From: Paraburkholderia tagetis
Lineage (GTDB): Bacteria > Pseudomonadota > Gammaproteobacteria > Burkholderiales > Burkholderiaceae
DNA length: 64,000 bases
Direction of reading: 5' to 3'
NCBI RefSeq assembly: GCF_022213065.1
Contig: NZ_JAKLJA010000003.1
Span: 124,001 to 188,000 of the forward strand
The notes under the pieces are model-generated. The model had not been told where the DNA came from. It worked only from the letters and a program-made list of their open reading frames with translations, and did not search any database. The position numbers and the translations under genes were made by a program. Positions 18,809-27,752 of this stretch are shown here, in pieces. How positions within the stretch are numbered: position 1 is the stretch's first letter; every line of letters begins with the position of its first letter.

Positions 18809-19942
18809 CTATGAAACGTGAGGCGAGAGATAGCGGGTCACGCGCTGAGCGAGCCAGTCGCTGCGGCCCGGGAACGGCCCCGTCATGAAGCCGACGTGGC
18901 CGCCGTCTTCGGGCTGCTCGAGCTCGACCGCGGCGCTCACTTCGTGGCGCGCGGGCAGCGCATCGCCGGGCAGGAACGGGTCGTTGCGGGCGTTGATGAG
19001 GAGCGTGGGCACGACGATCTCGCCGAGCTTCGGGCGTACCGTCGCGCGGGTGTAGTAGTCGTGCGCGCTCTGGAAGCCGTGGAGCGGCGCGGTCACGACA
19101 TCGTCGAATTCGTACATGTTGCGGGTCGCCAGCACCGCTTGCGCGTCGAACAAGCCCGGATATTGTTCGAGCTTTTGCAGTGCCTTCACTTTGAGCGTCT
19201 TCAGGAAACTGCGCGTGTAGACCATGCCGAAGCCGTTCGCGAGCATCTTGCCGCCCGCGTGGACGTCGAGCGGCGCCGAGACCGCGACCGCGGCGGAAAC
19301 GATCCGCGCGTCCTCGCGCTGCTGCGCGAGCCAGTGCAGCAGCACGTTGCCGCCGAGCGAAACGCCCACCGCCACGAGCGGGCCCGCGTGACGCGCGGCG
19401 AGGCGGCGCAGGACCCAGTCGACCTCGGCGGCGTCGGCGAGATGGTAGAAGCGCGGCATGAGGTTCATCGGCCCGCTGCAACTGCGAAAGTGCGGGATGA
19501 CCGCGTGCCAGCCGCGCGCATGCGCCGCCGCGGCGAACGCGCGGGCGTAGTGCGAGCCGGAGCTGCCTTCGAGGCCGTGGAACAACACGAAGAGCGGGGC
19601 ATTCGGCGCGCTGCCTCGTCGGGCTCCTTCCGGCGGACACGGCGGACACGACGGACGCGGTGGACAAGCCGGAACCCAACCCGGGGCGTCGACCCAGTCG
19701 AGCTCGATGAAGTCGCCATCGGGGGTGTCCCAGCGTTCGCGCCGGTAGGCGGGCAGGGGCAGGCGGGAGAACAGGGCGGGAACGATGGTCTGGATGTGCG
19801 CGCCGGGCAGCCAGAACGGCGCTCGATAGGTCGAGCCGCCTTGTGCGTAGCCGTTCGCGCCGTTCAGGAAAGACGCGGCGGTGTGTCTTGCCGCTTCGTC
19901 GCTAGTGCGGCTGATCGCCGCTTCGTCGCCTGTCGTGCTCAT
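18809..19942 (-). CDS. Alpha/beta hydrolase, YheT family
   Basis: A 377-residue hydrolase with the oxyanion segment LFVLFHGLEGSSGSHYARAFA, nucleophile elbow VGVSLGGNVLLHWLA (Ser of GVSLGGN), acid in NARNDPFLPGDALP and His in EDGGHVGFMTGPFPGRSDW. These match the YheT/ABHD1-3 family, in which members act as lipases or esterases; the substrate of bacterial YheT is not known. PPFWLPGAHIQTI at the N terminus is typical. An insert PACPPRPSCPPCPPEGARRG between early strands comes from 9-base tandem units at about 19628-19670. First gene of a pair with the downstream hypothetical gene. Confidence 0.9.
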   Translation of the reverse strand: MSTTGDEAAISRTSDEAARHTAASFLNGANGYAQGGSTYRAPFWLPGAHIQTIVPALFSRLPLPAYRRERWDTPDGDFIELDWVDAPGWVPACPPRPSCPPCPPEGARRGSAPNAPLFVLFHGLEGSSGSHYARAFAAAAHARGWHAVIPHFRSCSGPMNLMPRFYHLADAAEVDWVLRRLAARHAGPLVAVGVSLGGNVLLHWLAQQREDARIVSAAVAVSAPLDVHAGGKMLANGFGMVYTRSFLKTLKVKALQKLEQYPGLFDAQAVLATRNMYEFDDVVTAPLHGFQSAHDYYTRATVRPKLGEIVVPTLLINARNDPFLPGDALPARHEVSAAVELEQPEDGGHVGFMTGPFPGRSDWLAQRVTRYLSPHVS

Positions 19943-20015
19943 GGCCGTCCCCTTTCTACCGCGCTTGCACCTTCTTTTGCCGCTGTCCCGCTGGTGCTGC
20001 GCTTGCCCGCTTCTA

Positions 20016-20462
20016 TCAGTGCAGCGCGCCCTGGCCGTGGCGCAGCTTCGCGGAGAACTGGCTCGCGGCGTCGTCGGGCATGCGGCTCGCGTGAATGTGC
20101 GCGATGCGCCACTCGCCGCGCTCGTGCACCATCACATAGGTTGTGAAGACCATGGTCGGAATCGCGTTCGGATCCACGGGGCGATGCGCCTCCACGATTG
20201 CGTAGACCACCGTGCCAAGGCTGTCGTAGACGCGGATGTCGAGCGGCTCGATCGACACCGGCGCCGCTTCGAACTGCGCGGCGAGGCCCGCGCGAATGTC
20301 GGACAGGCCGTGCAGATGCGCGCCCTCGGCGCTAATGCAGCTCACGAATTCCTCGTCGATCCACAGGCCCATCAACGCGTCGATGTTGACCTCCGCGATG
20401 GCCTGATAGTACGCGTTGAGGGTGTCCGCGGCGGCTTCGAAGATGTGGGCAAAACGTGGCAT
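20016..20462 (-). CDS. NTF2-like / SnoaL-type nuclear transport factor 2 family protein
   Basis: A 148-residue single-domain protein. AADTLNAYYQAIAEVNIDALMGLWIDEEFVSCISAEG is the first helix and strand of an NTF2-like fold, and TTYVMVHERGEWRIAHIHASRMP is its C-terminal sheet, typical of the SnoaL/DUF4440 group. Members include isomerases, hydrolases and plain binding proteins; no substrate can be inferred. It is 73 bases upstream of the YheT-type gene on the same strand, so a shared transcript is possible. Confidence 0.85.
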   Translation of the reverse strand: MPRFAHIFEAAADTLNAYYQAIAEVNIDALMGLWIDEEFVSCISAEGAHLHGLSDIRAGLAAQFEAAPVSIEPLDIRVYDSLGTVVYAIVEAHRPVDPNAIPTMVFTTYVMVHERGEWRIAHIHASRMPDDAASQFSAKLRHGQGALH

Positions 20463-20771
20463 GGCTCGTTGATCTGATGCGCTTCTTGCGCGGGTTGGCG
20501 TTTGCTTCGTTCGCGATACGGCGACATCCGCAGCGGCTGGCCGCTGCGAGTATGCCGCGCATCATGAGACCGACGCGAGACAGGCCTGTGACGCCCCGCT
20601 TCGTTGCGCGTTACCTGAATTGGGCGCGCGCTCGGGACCCGGCGTCGGTGGCGTGCCGCACATCCGCGGCACGAAGCGCGTGAGGCGTGCCGGGCGCCGA
20701 CAGCCCGCGCGCAGGCCGAAGGGAAACCGGGCGGGGCACGCGCGGAGCGCTTGCCGCCGGGTTCAGCGCTG
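20463..20771. other. Gene-free stretch between NTF2-like gene and waaF
   Basis: No convincing coding sequence on either strand. It should contain the terminator of waaF and the promoter of the NTF2-like gene, both minus strand. The one structure noticed is a stem GTGCCGC (20653-20659) with GCGGCAC (20666-20672), six-base loop, with no T run, so a Rho-independent terminator is not supported. Confidence 0.35.
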
Positions 20772-21797
20772 CTAGCGCTGGGCGACCAGCATACCGCGCA
20801 AATCGTCGAAGACCTGTTCCGGGCTCAGTTCGCGCAGGCAGTTCAGATGCCCGAGCGGACACTCGCGCGCAAAGCAGGGGCTGCAATCGAGATGAAGCCA
20901 TTGTACCTTTGCGAGCTCGGACAAGGGCGGCGTGTGGCGTGGATCCGTCGATCCGTAGAGCGCCACCAGCGGCCGGCGCAGCGCCGCGGCCACATGCATG
21001 AGGCCCGAATCGTTGGTCACCACGGCGCTCGCGCGCGAGATGAGCGCGCAGGCTTCGCCTAGCGCGGTCTGGCCGCACAGGTTGCGCACATTCGGGGCTT
21101 TTTCGGCGATGGCCTGGGCGAGCGGTGCGTCCTTGGGCGAACCGAGCGCGACGATCTGCGTGTACGGGAACGACTGCGCGATCATGCGCGCGAGCGCCGC
21201 GAAGTGCTCGGGCGGCCAGCGCTTGGCGGGGCCGTATTCGGCGCCGGGGCAGAACACCAGCAGCGGCACGCGCGTGTCGAGATTGAAGCGCGCCGAGACG
21301 CGCGAGGCCTCGTTCGGATCCGATTCGAGACGCGGCATCGGCAGATCGTCGGGCACGGTGGCGCCGGGCGCATAGGCCAGCGCGGCGTAATGCCTGACCA
21401 TCGGCGGCCGCTCGTCCTTGGGCGGATTCGTGTGGCGCACGTTCAGAAAGCCGTAGCGGCTCTCGCCCGTGTAGCCGATGCGCAGCGGAATGTTCGCGAG
21501 CCACGGGATCAGCGCGGACTTGAGCGAGTTCGGCAGCACGTAGACCGCGTCGTAGCCTTCGGCGCGCAGGTCGCCGGCCAGTTGCCAGCGGCGCAGCAGT
21601 TGCAGCTTGCCGTGGCCGAGGTCGGTGGCGTAGACGTCGCGTATCTCGGGCATGCGCTCGAGCACGGGCGCAACCCAGGTGGGCGCAATCGCATCGATGT
21701 CGATGCGCGGATGCAGTTTCACGAGCCGCGAAAAAAGCGGCTGCGCCATCAGTGCGTCACCGATCCAATTCGGTGCAATTACCAGCGCGCGGCGCAT
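20772..21797 (-). CDS. waaF: ADP-heptose:LPS heptosyltransferase II
   Basis: A 341-residue GT9 glycosyltransferase. The N-terminal MRRALVIAPNWIGDALMAQPLF and C-terminal nucleotide-sugar part TNDSGLMHVAAALRRPLVALYGSTDPRHTPPL are WaaF signatures, and PGAEYGPAKRWPPEHFAALA is the second-domain motif. It adds the second L-glycero-D-manno-heptose to the inner core of lipopolysaccharide in the cytoplasm. Length is normal. It lies downstream of the small zinc-finger gene on the same strand but 424 bases away. Confidence 0.95.
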   Translation of the reverse strand: MRRALVIAPNWIGDALMAQPLFSRLVKLHPRIDIDAIAPTWVAPVLERMPEIRDVYATDLGHGKLQLLRRWQLAGDLRAEGYDAVYVLPNSLKSALIPWLANIPLRIGYTGESRYGFLNVRHTNPPKDERPPMVRHYAALAYAPGATVPDDLPMPRLESDPNEASRVSARFNLDTRVPLLVFCPGAEYGPAKRWPPEHFAALARMIAQSFPYTQIVALGSPKDAPLAQAIAEKAPNVRNLCGQTALGEACALISRASAVVTNDSGLMHVAAALRRPLVALYGSTDPRHTPPLSELAKVQWLHLDCSPCFARECPLGHLNCLRELSPEQVFDDLRGMLVAQR

Positions 21798-22221
21798 CGG
21801 GAGTCAGGGTCCGGAAAAAGGGCAAGGATTTCGTGCGCGCTCTGGCAACTTCGGGCCAGAGCGTGCGCGCGAAACGCGGTTAGGAGATCGGCGCGGCAAG
21901 CGCGCCGGCAAGCTGCGGGCCGCCCGAAGCGGCCGGTGCAGCGGACGTACGCCATGGCTTCGGCTTCGGCGGCTTTAGTGGCTTTATCGGCTTTAGCGGC
22001 TGGGCTGGCGCGAGGCAAGCGCAGGCACGGGCGCACATGCACACAAAACGGCACACAAACGGCACGCAAACCCGCACAAACGGCACGCAAACGCTGGACA
22101 GACACGCGGCAGGCGCAGGGAGCACGCCGCGTGCCGTCGGGCACCGGCGAAGCGCGAGGAATCCCAAACGTTGCCGGCGCGACCGTGGCCGGTCGAGACC
22201 GACAGTAGCCAGCTTCGGCCG
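21798..22221. repeat. 424-bp gene-free spacer with several tandem and direct repeats
   Basis: Between two minus-strand genes, with no plausible gene; open frames here encode only Pro/Lys or Cys/Val repeats from the DNA repeats. About 21958-22005 holds 9-base units of the form GGCTTTAGN. CACAAACGGCACGCAAAC occurs twice exactly (22054-22071 and 22075-22092) inside a longer AC-rich array from 22035. The spacer must carry the waaF promoter. Confidence 0.65.
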
Positions 22222-22416
22222 TCAGTGGCCGTGCACGACCTCGCCGTCGCGCAGCTTGTAGCGGGTGCTGCAATACGGGCACTTCGCTTCGCCGTGCGTC
22301 ACGTCGAGAAAGACGCGCGGATGGTTGCTCCAGCGCGGCATCGACGGATTCGGGCAATACGCAGGCAGGTCCTTGGCCTTCAACTCGACCAGCGGCATTT
22401 CCTTGAGTTCGCTCAT
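22222..22416 (-). CDS. Small zinc-finger (CHCC type) protein
   Basis: A 64-residue protein whose cysteines and histidines fit the zf-CHCC family: AYCPNPSMPRWSNHPRVFLDV and GEAKCPYCSTRYKLRDGE. Eukaryotic relatives are a subunit of respiratory complex I (NDUFS6); bacterial members are small single proteins, often beside ilvE or waaF in this group, with unclear function. It reads towards waaF. Confidence 0.88.
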   Translation of the reverse strand: MSELKEMPLVELKAKDLPAYCPNPSMPRWSNHPRVFLDVTHGEAKCPYCSTRYKLRDGEVVHGH

Positions 22417-23000
22417 GAGGATGATTCTCTTTGTATCAATGGGGCGCTGGCGGGTCGTCAGGGCTGTCGCGCGGCACCAAGGCCACGCGCGAACCTCTTG
22501 GCGCGCGCTTCAGGCAAAGAGGGGCATTTTAACGTCATTTGTGCGCTGCAAGCGCGCCCGCGGGCACGCGCAGTGGGGTTTCGGGGGCACTTTCGGAGCG
22601 CCCCGGGCGGATCGCCCCGTCGCCGAGGCACGACGCGGTCATCAGGCCTGTAAGGCTCTGTAAGGTCCGCGCAGCGTTCGCGCACGCGTTCGTGCAAATA
22701 CGTGACATTCTCCGAGGCACGGCTCAGATCGTCCTGGCTATCGGCTAAAATACCGATCTCGCAATTCGATGCTGGCCTCGCGCCCGGCGCCGAGCAGCGA
22801 CCCGCAGCGGCGCCAGGACCCGGCACAGGGCCAGCAGAGGGCAGCCGCGCGGATCCCGCGCCGCGCCCCTTGCGCCTTTGCCGCCCGCGCCCCGATTGCA
22901 TGCGTTGTGCACGAGTTGTGCACGAGTTGTGCACGCGTTGCCACGCGTAGTATTCGGCGCCCGCATCGTCTTGCCACCGCTTTCCCACCATCAAGATGAC
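22417..23000. other. 584-bp gene-free region upstream of pgk, with an 11-bp tandem repeat
   Basis: Separates the divergent zinc-finger and pgk genes. No coding sequence is convincing. GTTGTGCACGA is repeated three times head to tail at 22904-22936 (last copy ends C). TAAAAT at 22746-22751 could be a -10 element for pgk, about 250 bases before its start, but no clear -35 is seen. Confidence 0.5.
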
Positions 23001-24206
23001 ATGTCCATGAACAAGGTTCTGCGTCTCTCCGACCTGATCTCCGAAGGCAAGCTCAAGGGTAAGCGGGTGTTCATCCGCGCCGACCTGAACGTGCCGCAGG
23101 ACGACCAGGGCAACATCACCGAAGACACCCGCGTGCGCGCTTCCGTGCCGGCCATCAAGGCGGCGCTCGACGCCGGCGCGGCCGTTATGGTCACCTCGCA
23201 CCTGGGCCGCCCGACCGAAGGCGAATTCAAGCCCGAAGACTCGCTCGCACCCGTCGCGAAGCGCCTTTCCGAACTGCTCGGCCGCGACGTGCCGCTGGTC
23301 GCGAGCTGGGTTGAAAACGGCGTGAACGTCGCGCCGGGCAACGTTGTCCTGCTCGAAAACTGCCGCGTCAACAAGGGCGAGAAGAAGAATTCGGACGAGC
23401 TCTCGCAAAAGATGGCGAAGCTCTGCGACATCTACGTCAACGACGCATTCGGCACCGCGCACCGCGCCGAAGCCACCACCTACGGCATCGCGAAGTACGC
23501 GGGCATCGCCTGCGCGGGTCCGCTGCTGGCGGCCGAGCTCGACGCGCTCGGCAAGGCGCTCGGCGCGCCCAAGCGCCCGCTCGTGGCGATCGTCGCGGGC
23601 TCGAAGGTCTCGACCAAGCTCACCATCCTCAAGTCGCTGGCCGAGAAGGTGGACCAGCTGATCGTCGGCGGCGGCATCGCCAACACGTTCATGCTGGCCG
23701 CGGGCCTGAAGATCGGCAAGTCGCTCGCCGAGGTCGATCTCGTCGACGACGCCAAGGCGATCATCGAAGCGGCGCGTGCGCGCGGCGCCTCGGTGCCGAT
23801 CCCGACCGACGTCGTGACCGCCAAGGAATTCTCGCCGACGGCCAAGGCCGAGACGAAGAACGTGGCCGATGTGGCCGACGACGACATGATCCTCGACATC
23901 GGCCCGGTCACGGCCAACGCGCTCGCCGCGCAACTCGCGCAGGCCGGCACGATCGTGTGGAACGGCCCGGTCGGCGTGTTCGAGTTCGATCAGTTCGGCA
24001 ACGGCACGAAGACGCTCGCGAGCGCCATCGCCAATTCGGGTGCGTTCTCGATCGCCGGCGGCGGCGACACGCTCGCGGCCATCGCGAAGTACGACATCGC
24101 CGACAAGATCAGCTATATCTCGACCGGCGGCGGCGCTTTCCTGGAATTCCTCGAGGGCAAGAAGCTGCCGGCCGTGGAAGTGCTCGAAACCCGGGCGGCA
24201 GGCTAA
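23001..24206 (+). CDS. pgk: Phosphoglycerate kinase
   Basis: A 399-401 residue enzyme of family length. Substrate residues are in [12 protein letters not shown] and [12 protein letters not shown], the hinge and nucleotide site in [25 protein letters not shown] and the C-terminal [24 protein letters not shown] motif. It interconverts 1,3-bisphosphoglycerate plus ADP and 3-phosphoglycerate plus ATP. Start may be ATG 23001 or ATG 23007 ([10 protein letters not shown]); neither has a strong ribosome site. First of the pgk-pyk-fbaA glycolytic series. Confidence 0.97.
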   Translation: MSMNKVLRLSDLISEGKLKGKRVFIRADLNVPQDDQGNITEDTRVRASVPAIKAALDAGAAVMVTSHLGRPTEGEFKPEDSLAPVAKRLSELLGRDVPLVASWVENGVNVAPGNVVLLENCRVNKGEKKNSDELSQKMAKLCDIYVNDAFGTAHRAEATTYGIAKYAGIACAGPLLAAELDALGKALGAPKRPLVAIVAGSKVSTKLTILKSLAEKVDQLIVGGGIANTFMLAAGLKIGKSLAEVDLVDDAKAIIEAARARGASVPIPTDVVTAKEFSPTAKAETKNVADVADDDMILDIGPVTANALAAQLAQAGTIVWNGPVGVFEFDQFGNGTKTLASAIANSGAFSIAGGGDTLAAIAKYDIADKISYISTGGGAFLEFLEGKKLPAVEVLETRAAG

Positions 24207-24536
24207 GTGGCGCCGCGCGCCCCGGCCGGGAAGGCACTCACCAAGTCTCCTCGTGCCAGCGCGGCCAAGCCCCGCGGCGCAGCCGGGGCCGCGAAAGACA
24301 AGGGGCGCACCGCGCCCCGGACAGGTACGGCGCAGGCGAACGCGACGCCCGCCGTCACCTCAGGCACAAGCATAAAAAACGCCGCATCGGCCCGCACGGC
24401 CGAGGCGGCGACCTCGAAGAAAGCGACGCCGGGTATGACCGGTGCGCGTTCCGGCCCCGCCATATCGGCGTTGGCGCCGGCCAGCACATCTCGCAGTAAC
24501 GGTTTTTCCAGCGATCCTTTCCAGACGAGGAGACAC
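24207..24536 (+). other. Open 330-bp spacer between pgk and pyk
   Basis: The spacer is open in the pyk frame from the base after the pgk stop and would encode about 110 Ala/Lys/Thr/Arg residues resembling histone H1 tails (AAKPRGAAGAAKDKG). Pyk proteins begin at 24537, where there is a good ribosome site, and high GC tends to leave frames open, so I treat it as non-coding. A stem-loop lies at 24381-24409. Confidence 0.5.
24374..24409 (-). terminator. Intrinsic terminator facing pgk from the minus strand
   Basis: GCCGC-A-TCGGCC (24381-24392) pairs with GGCCGA-G-GCGGC (24398-24409) around a CGCAC loop. On the minus strand the stem is followed by G and then six T (complement of 24374-24379), the layout of a factor-independent terminator. 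On the plus strand no T run follows. It would stop antisense transcription before it entered pgk. Confidence 0.6.
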
Positions 24537-25973
24537 ATGCATCGCGCCACCAAGATTGTCGCCACCATCGGTCCGGCTTCCAGCACGCCGGACATCCTGC
24601 TGAAAATGATCCGCGCAGGATTGGACGTGGTGCGCCTCAACTTCTCGCACGGCACCGCCGACGACCACCGTCAGCGCGCCGAAATGGTGCGGGAGTGCGC
24701 CCGCCAGTCCGGCCGCGAAGTCGCGATCATGGCCGACCTGCAAGGCCCCAAGATTCGCGTGGGCAAGTTCGAGCACGGCAAGACGACGCTCGAGCCGGGC
24801 CAGTCCTTCATCCTCGACGCCGAGTGCGAACTCGGCAACGACGAGCGTGTCGGTCTCGACTACAAGGATCTGCCGCGCGACCTGAAGCCCGCCGACGTGC
24901 TGCTGCTCAACGACGGCCTGATCGTGCTCGACGTGGTGCGCGTGATCGGCAGCGAGATCCACACCACCGTGCGTGTGGGCGGCGACCTGTCGAACAACAA
25001 GGGCATCAACCGCCAGGGCGGCGGCCTCACGGCGCCCGCGCTCACCGCGAAGGACATGGAAGACATCCGCACCGCGATGTCGCTGAGCGTGGACTTCGTC
25101 GCCGTGTCGTTCCCGAAGAACGCCACTGACATGGAAATGGCGCGCCAGCTCGCGAACATCGCGGGCGCGCCCTACGGCGTCAAGCCGAAGATGATCGCGA
25201 AGATCGAGCGCGCCGAGGCCATTCCGGCGCTGCAGGAGATTCTCGATTCGTCGGACGGCATCATGGTCGCGCGCGGCGACCTGGCCGTGGAAGTCGGCAA
25301 CGCGGCCGTGCCGGCGCTGCAAAAGCGCATGATCCGCATGGCGCGCGACTCGAACAAGCTCGTGATCACCGCCACGCAGATGATGGAGTCGATGATCCAC
25401 GCGCCCGTGCCCACGCGCGCCGAAGTCTCGGACGTCGCGAACGCGGTGCTCGACGGCACCGACGCCGTGATGCTCTCGGCCGAATCGGCGGCGGGCAAGT
25501 ACCCGGTGCAGACCATCGAGGCCATGGCCGCGATCTGTGTGGAAGCGGAGAAGTCGGAGCAGAGCGAGCTCGACAAGGATTTCCTCGACCGCACCTTCAC
25601 GCGTATCGACCAGTCGATCGCGATGGGCGCGCTCTTCACGGCCTACCACCTGGGCGCGAAGGCCATCGTGGCGCTCACGGACTCGGGCTCGACCGCGCTC
25701 TGGATGTCGCGCCACTGGACCCACGTGCCCATCTTCGCGCTCACGCCGCGTACCGGCAGCGAGCGGGCGATGTCGCTGTATCGCAATGTCACGCCGCTGC
25801 ATCTCGACACCAGCAGCGACCGCGACACCGCGCTGCAGCAGGCCATCGAGGTGGTGGTTAGCAAGGGCTACGCGGCGCGCGGCGACATGGTCGTGCTGAC
25901 CGTGGGCGAGCCGATGGGCCAGCCGGGCGGCACCAACACGCTGAAGATCGTGCGCGTGGGTGACGTTCTCTAA
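24537..25973 (+). CDS. pyk: Pyruvate kinase
   Basis: A 478-residue pyruvate kinase with TKIVATIGPASSTPDIL, RLNFSHGTADDH, the active-site segment KPKMIAKIERAEAIPALQEIL, the Mg/PEP site GIMVARGDLAVEVG and TATQMMESMIHAPVPTRAE. It makes pyruvate and ATP from phosphoenolpyruvate and ADP. GAGGAG lies 6 bases before the ATG at 24537, which fixes the start. Follows pgk and precedes fbaA, the usual Burkholderia order. Confidence 0.97.
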   Translation: MHRATKIVATIGPASSTPDILLKMIRAGLDVVRLNFSHGTADDHRQRAEMVRECARQSGREVAIMADLQGPKIRVGKFEHGKTTLEPGQSFILDAECELGNDERVGLDYKDLPRDLKPADVLLLNDGLIVLDVVRVIGSEIHTTVRVGGDLSNNKGINRQGGGLTAPALTAKDMEDIRTAMSLSVDFVAVSFPKNATDMEMARQLANIAGAPYGVKPKMIAKIERAEAIPALQEILDSSDGIMVARGDLAVEVGNAAVPALQKRMIRMARDSNKLVITATQMMESMIHAPVPTRAEVSDVANAVLDGTDAVMLSAESAAGKYPVQTIEAMAAICVEAEKSEQSELDKDFLDRTFTRIDQSIAMGALFTAYHLGAKAIVALTDSGSTALWMSRHWTHVPIFALTPRTGSERAMSLYRNVTPLHLDTSSDRDTALQQAIEVVVSKGYAARGDMVVLTVGEPMGQPGGTNTLKIVRVGDVL

Positions 25974-26391
25974 ATTCGCGGCGAATTTTTTTGCTTTATT
26001 TTCGCGGCGCGCGAAAGCAGGCGATCGGCACCTCTCGCACCCCTCGCTGGTCGCTGTTGCTTTCCGAGACTGGTATCAAATTGGTATCTGATTGGCGCCG
26101 GATAAGTGCCTGTTAGATGTCTTTTCGCTGCATATGCAGCCCGCGCGCGACGGACGCAGCGCGCGGGCTGTCAACTCTTTTTGCATCTTCTCGCCAATTT
26201 GACGTCCTGATACGCTAATTTCATGCCAGTTCGTTTTTTTGGTGGCGGGAACGTAGCGGCTTCGCGATAAAATCACGCAATTGAGCCCGCAGCGGGTCGC
26301 GCGGGCAGTGGCCGCCAGGCTGCTCTCGACCGGTCGCGCAAGACGGCCGGCGGCACGAAGCAATTCGTTTTAAATCAAAGGAGTAGCAACA
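25974..26391 (+). other. 418-bp region between pyk and fbaA with terminator-like hairpin
   Basis: No gene. A perfect 11-bp stem CAGCCCGCGCG (26137-26147) with CGCGCGGGCTG (26160-26170) is followed after a few bases by CTCTTTTT (26176-26183) and probably ends pyk transcription. The AT-richer stretch 26180-26275 downstream, including GATAAAAT near 26265, probably carries the fbaA promoter, though no clear -35 pairing stands out. Confidence 0.55.
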
Positions 26392-27456
26392 ATGCCTCTC
26401 GTTTCAATGCGTCAACTGCTCGATCACGCGGCTGAGCACGGCTATGGCCTGCCGGCGTTCAACGTGAACAACCTGGAGCAGGTCCAGGCGATCATGGAAG
26501 CGGCGAACCAGGTTGGCTCGCCGGTGATCATGCAAGCCTCGGCGGGCGCGCGCAAATATGCGGGCGAGCCGTTCCTGCGCCACCTGATCGAAGCCGCGGT
26601 CGAGTCGTATCCGCATATTCCGGTCGTGATGCACCAGGACCACGGCCAGTCGCCGGCAGTCTGCATGGCCGCCATCCGCAGCGGTTTCACCAGCGTGATG
26701 ATGGACGGCTCGCTCGAAGCCGACGGCAAGACGGTTGCTTCGTACGAGTACAACGTCGATGTTTCGCGCAAGGTCGTCGAAATGGCGCACTCGATTGGCA
26801 TCACCGTGGAAGCGGAACTGGGCGTGCTCGGCTCGCTCGAAACGATGAAGGGCGACAAGGAAGATGGTCACGGCGCCGAAGGCACCATGACGCGCGAGCA
26901 GCTCCTGACCGATCCGGAGCAGGCCGCCGACTTCGTGAAGCTCACGCAGTGCGACGCGCTGGCCATTGCCATCGGCACCTCGCACGGCGCGTACAAGTTC
27001 TCCAAGAAGCCCACGGGCGACATCCTGTCGATCCAGCGCATCAAGGAAATCCACGCACGCATTCCGAACACGCACCTCGTGATGCACGGCTCGTCCTCGG
27101 TGCCGCAGGAACTGCTCGCGGAAATCCGCGAATTCGGCGGCGACATGAAGGAAACCTACGGCGTGCCGGTGGAGGAGATCCAGGAAGGCATCCGTCACGG
27201 CGTGCGCAAGATCAACATCGACACGGACCTGCGTCTGGCGATCACGGGCGCGATCCGTCGCTATATGTTCGAGAACCCGTCGAAGTTCGACCCGCGCGAC
27301 TACCTGAAGCCGGCTCGCGAAGCGGCGAAGAAGGTTTGCGTGGACCGCTTCCTCGCGTTCGGTTGCGAAGGCCAGGCTGGCAAGATCAAGCCGGTCGCGC
27401 TCGACAAGATTGCTGAGAAGTACAAGTCGGGCGAACTCGCGCAGATCGTCCGCTAA
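26392..27456 (+). CDS. fbaA: Fructose-bisphosphate aldolase, class II
   Basis: A 354-residue zinc aldolase of the Calvin-cycle subtype. [17 protein letters not shown], the metal site [23 protein letters not shown], and HGSSSVPQE with [18 protein letters not shown] are family signatures. It splits fructose 1,6-bisphosphate to dihydroxyacetone phosphate and glyceraldehyde 3-phosphate. AAAGGAG stands 8 bases before the ATG. No other Calvin-cycle genes are near, so glycolysis and gluconeogenesis are its likely use. Confidence 0.97.
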   Translation: MPLVSMRQLLDHAAEHGYGLPAFNVNNLEQVQAIMEAANQVGSPVIMQASAGARKYAGEPFLRHLIEAAVESYPHIPVVMHQDHGQSPAVCMAAIRSGFTSVMMDGSLEADGKTVASYEYNVDVSRKVVEMAHSIGITVEAELGVLGSLETMKGDKEDGHGAEGTMTREQLLTDPEQAADFVKLTQCDALAIAIGTSHGAYKFSKKPTGDILSIQRIKEIHARIPNTHLVMHGSSSVPQELLAEIREFGGDMKETYGVPVEEIQEGIRHGVRKINIDTDLRLAITGAIRRYMFENPSKFDPRDYLKPAREAAKKVCVDRFLAFGCEGQAGKIKPVALDKIAEKYKSGELAQIVR

Positions 27457-27560
27457 AGCGGGTGTTTGCGCCGGCTGGCGGGTGATTGCCCCGGCTGGGT
27501 TCGCACTGTGCCTGCCGGCAGTACCTGACCGGCAGTACCTCGCCGGCCGCCCGAAGTGGT

Positions 27561-27612
27561 AAAAAACATCGCCGTTTCCGCCTGTTTTGGGGGAACGGCG
27601 ATGGGCTTTTCT
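27561..27612. terminator. Intrinsic terminator between fbaA and purC
   Basis: CATCGCCGTT (27567-27576) pairs with AACGGCGATG (27594-27603), extended by TCC/GGG inside. Six A precede the stem and GGCTTTT follows, so it can end transcription in both directions, mainly that of fbaA. Confidence 0.75.
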
Positions 27613-27752
27613 GGGATTTCTGATTAGTTTTGGTTTACCCTCGCAGTACTTTCAGATTCCGGCTCCCCGCCGCGGACTGATTCCGCGATCCTGGACCGCA
27701 TTTTTTGTCCGGATCTGCCCGTTTTCGATTGTCCTTTTAGCGAATCACGACG

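Noticed and set aside
22035..22097. Possible CRISPR-like array (direct repeat CACAAACGGCACGCAAAC)
   Set aside because: Only two full copies, spaced by three bases, with no spacers of usual length and no cas genes.
21880..22167. 95-codon minus-strand frame with Cys/Val and Pro/Lys repeats between waaF and the zinc-finger gene
   Set aside because: Its repeats only reflect the DNA arrays in the spacer; no start signal or homology.
22458..23933. 491-codon minus-strand frame opposite pgk reaching into the upstream spacer
   Set aside because: Mirror frame of pgk; no ribosome site or recognisable motif in the spacer part.
24360..25802. 480-codon minus-strand frame opposite pyk, starting near the misoriented terminator
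   Set aside because: Considered as the antisense gene served by the terminator, but the product is typical mirror-frame sequence without domains.
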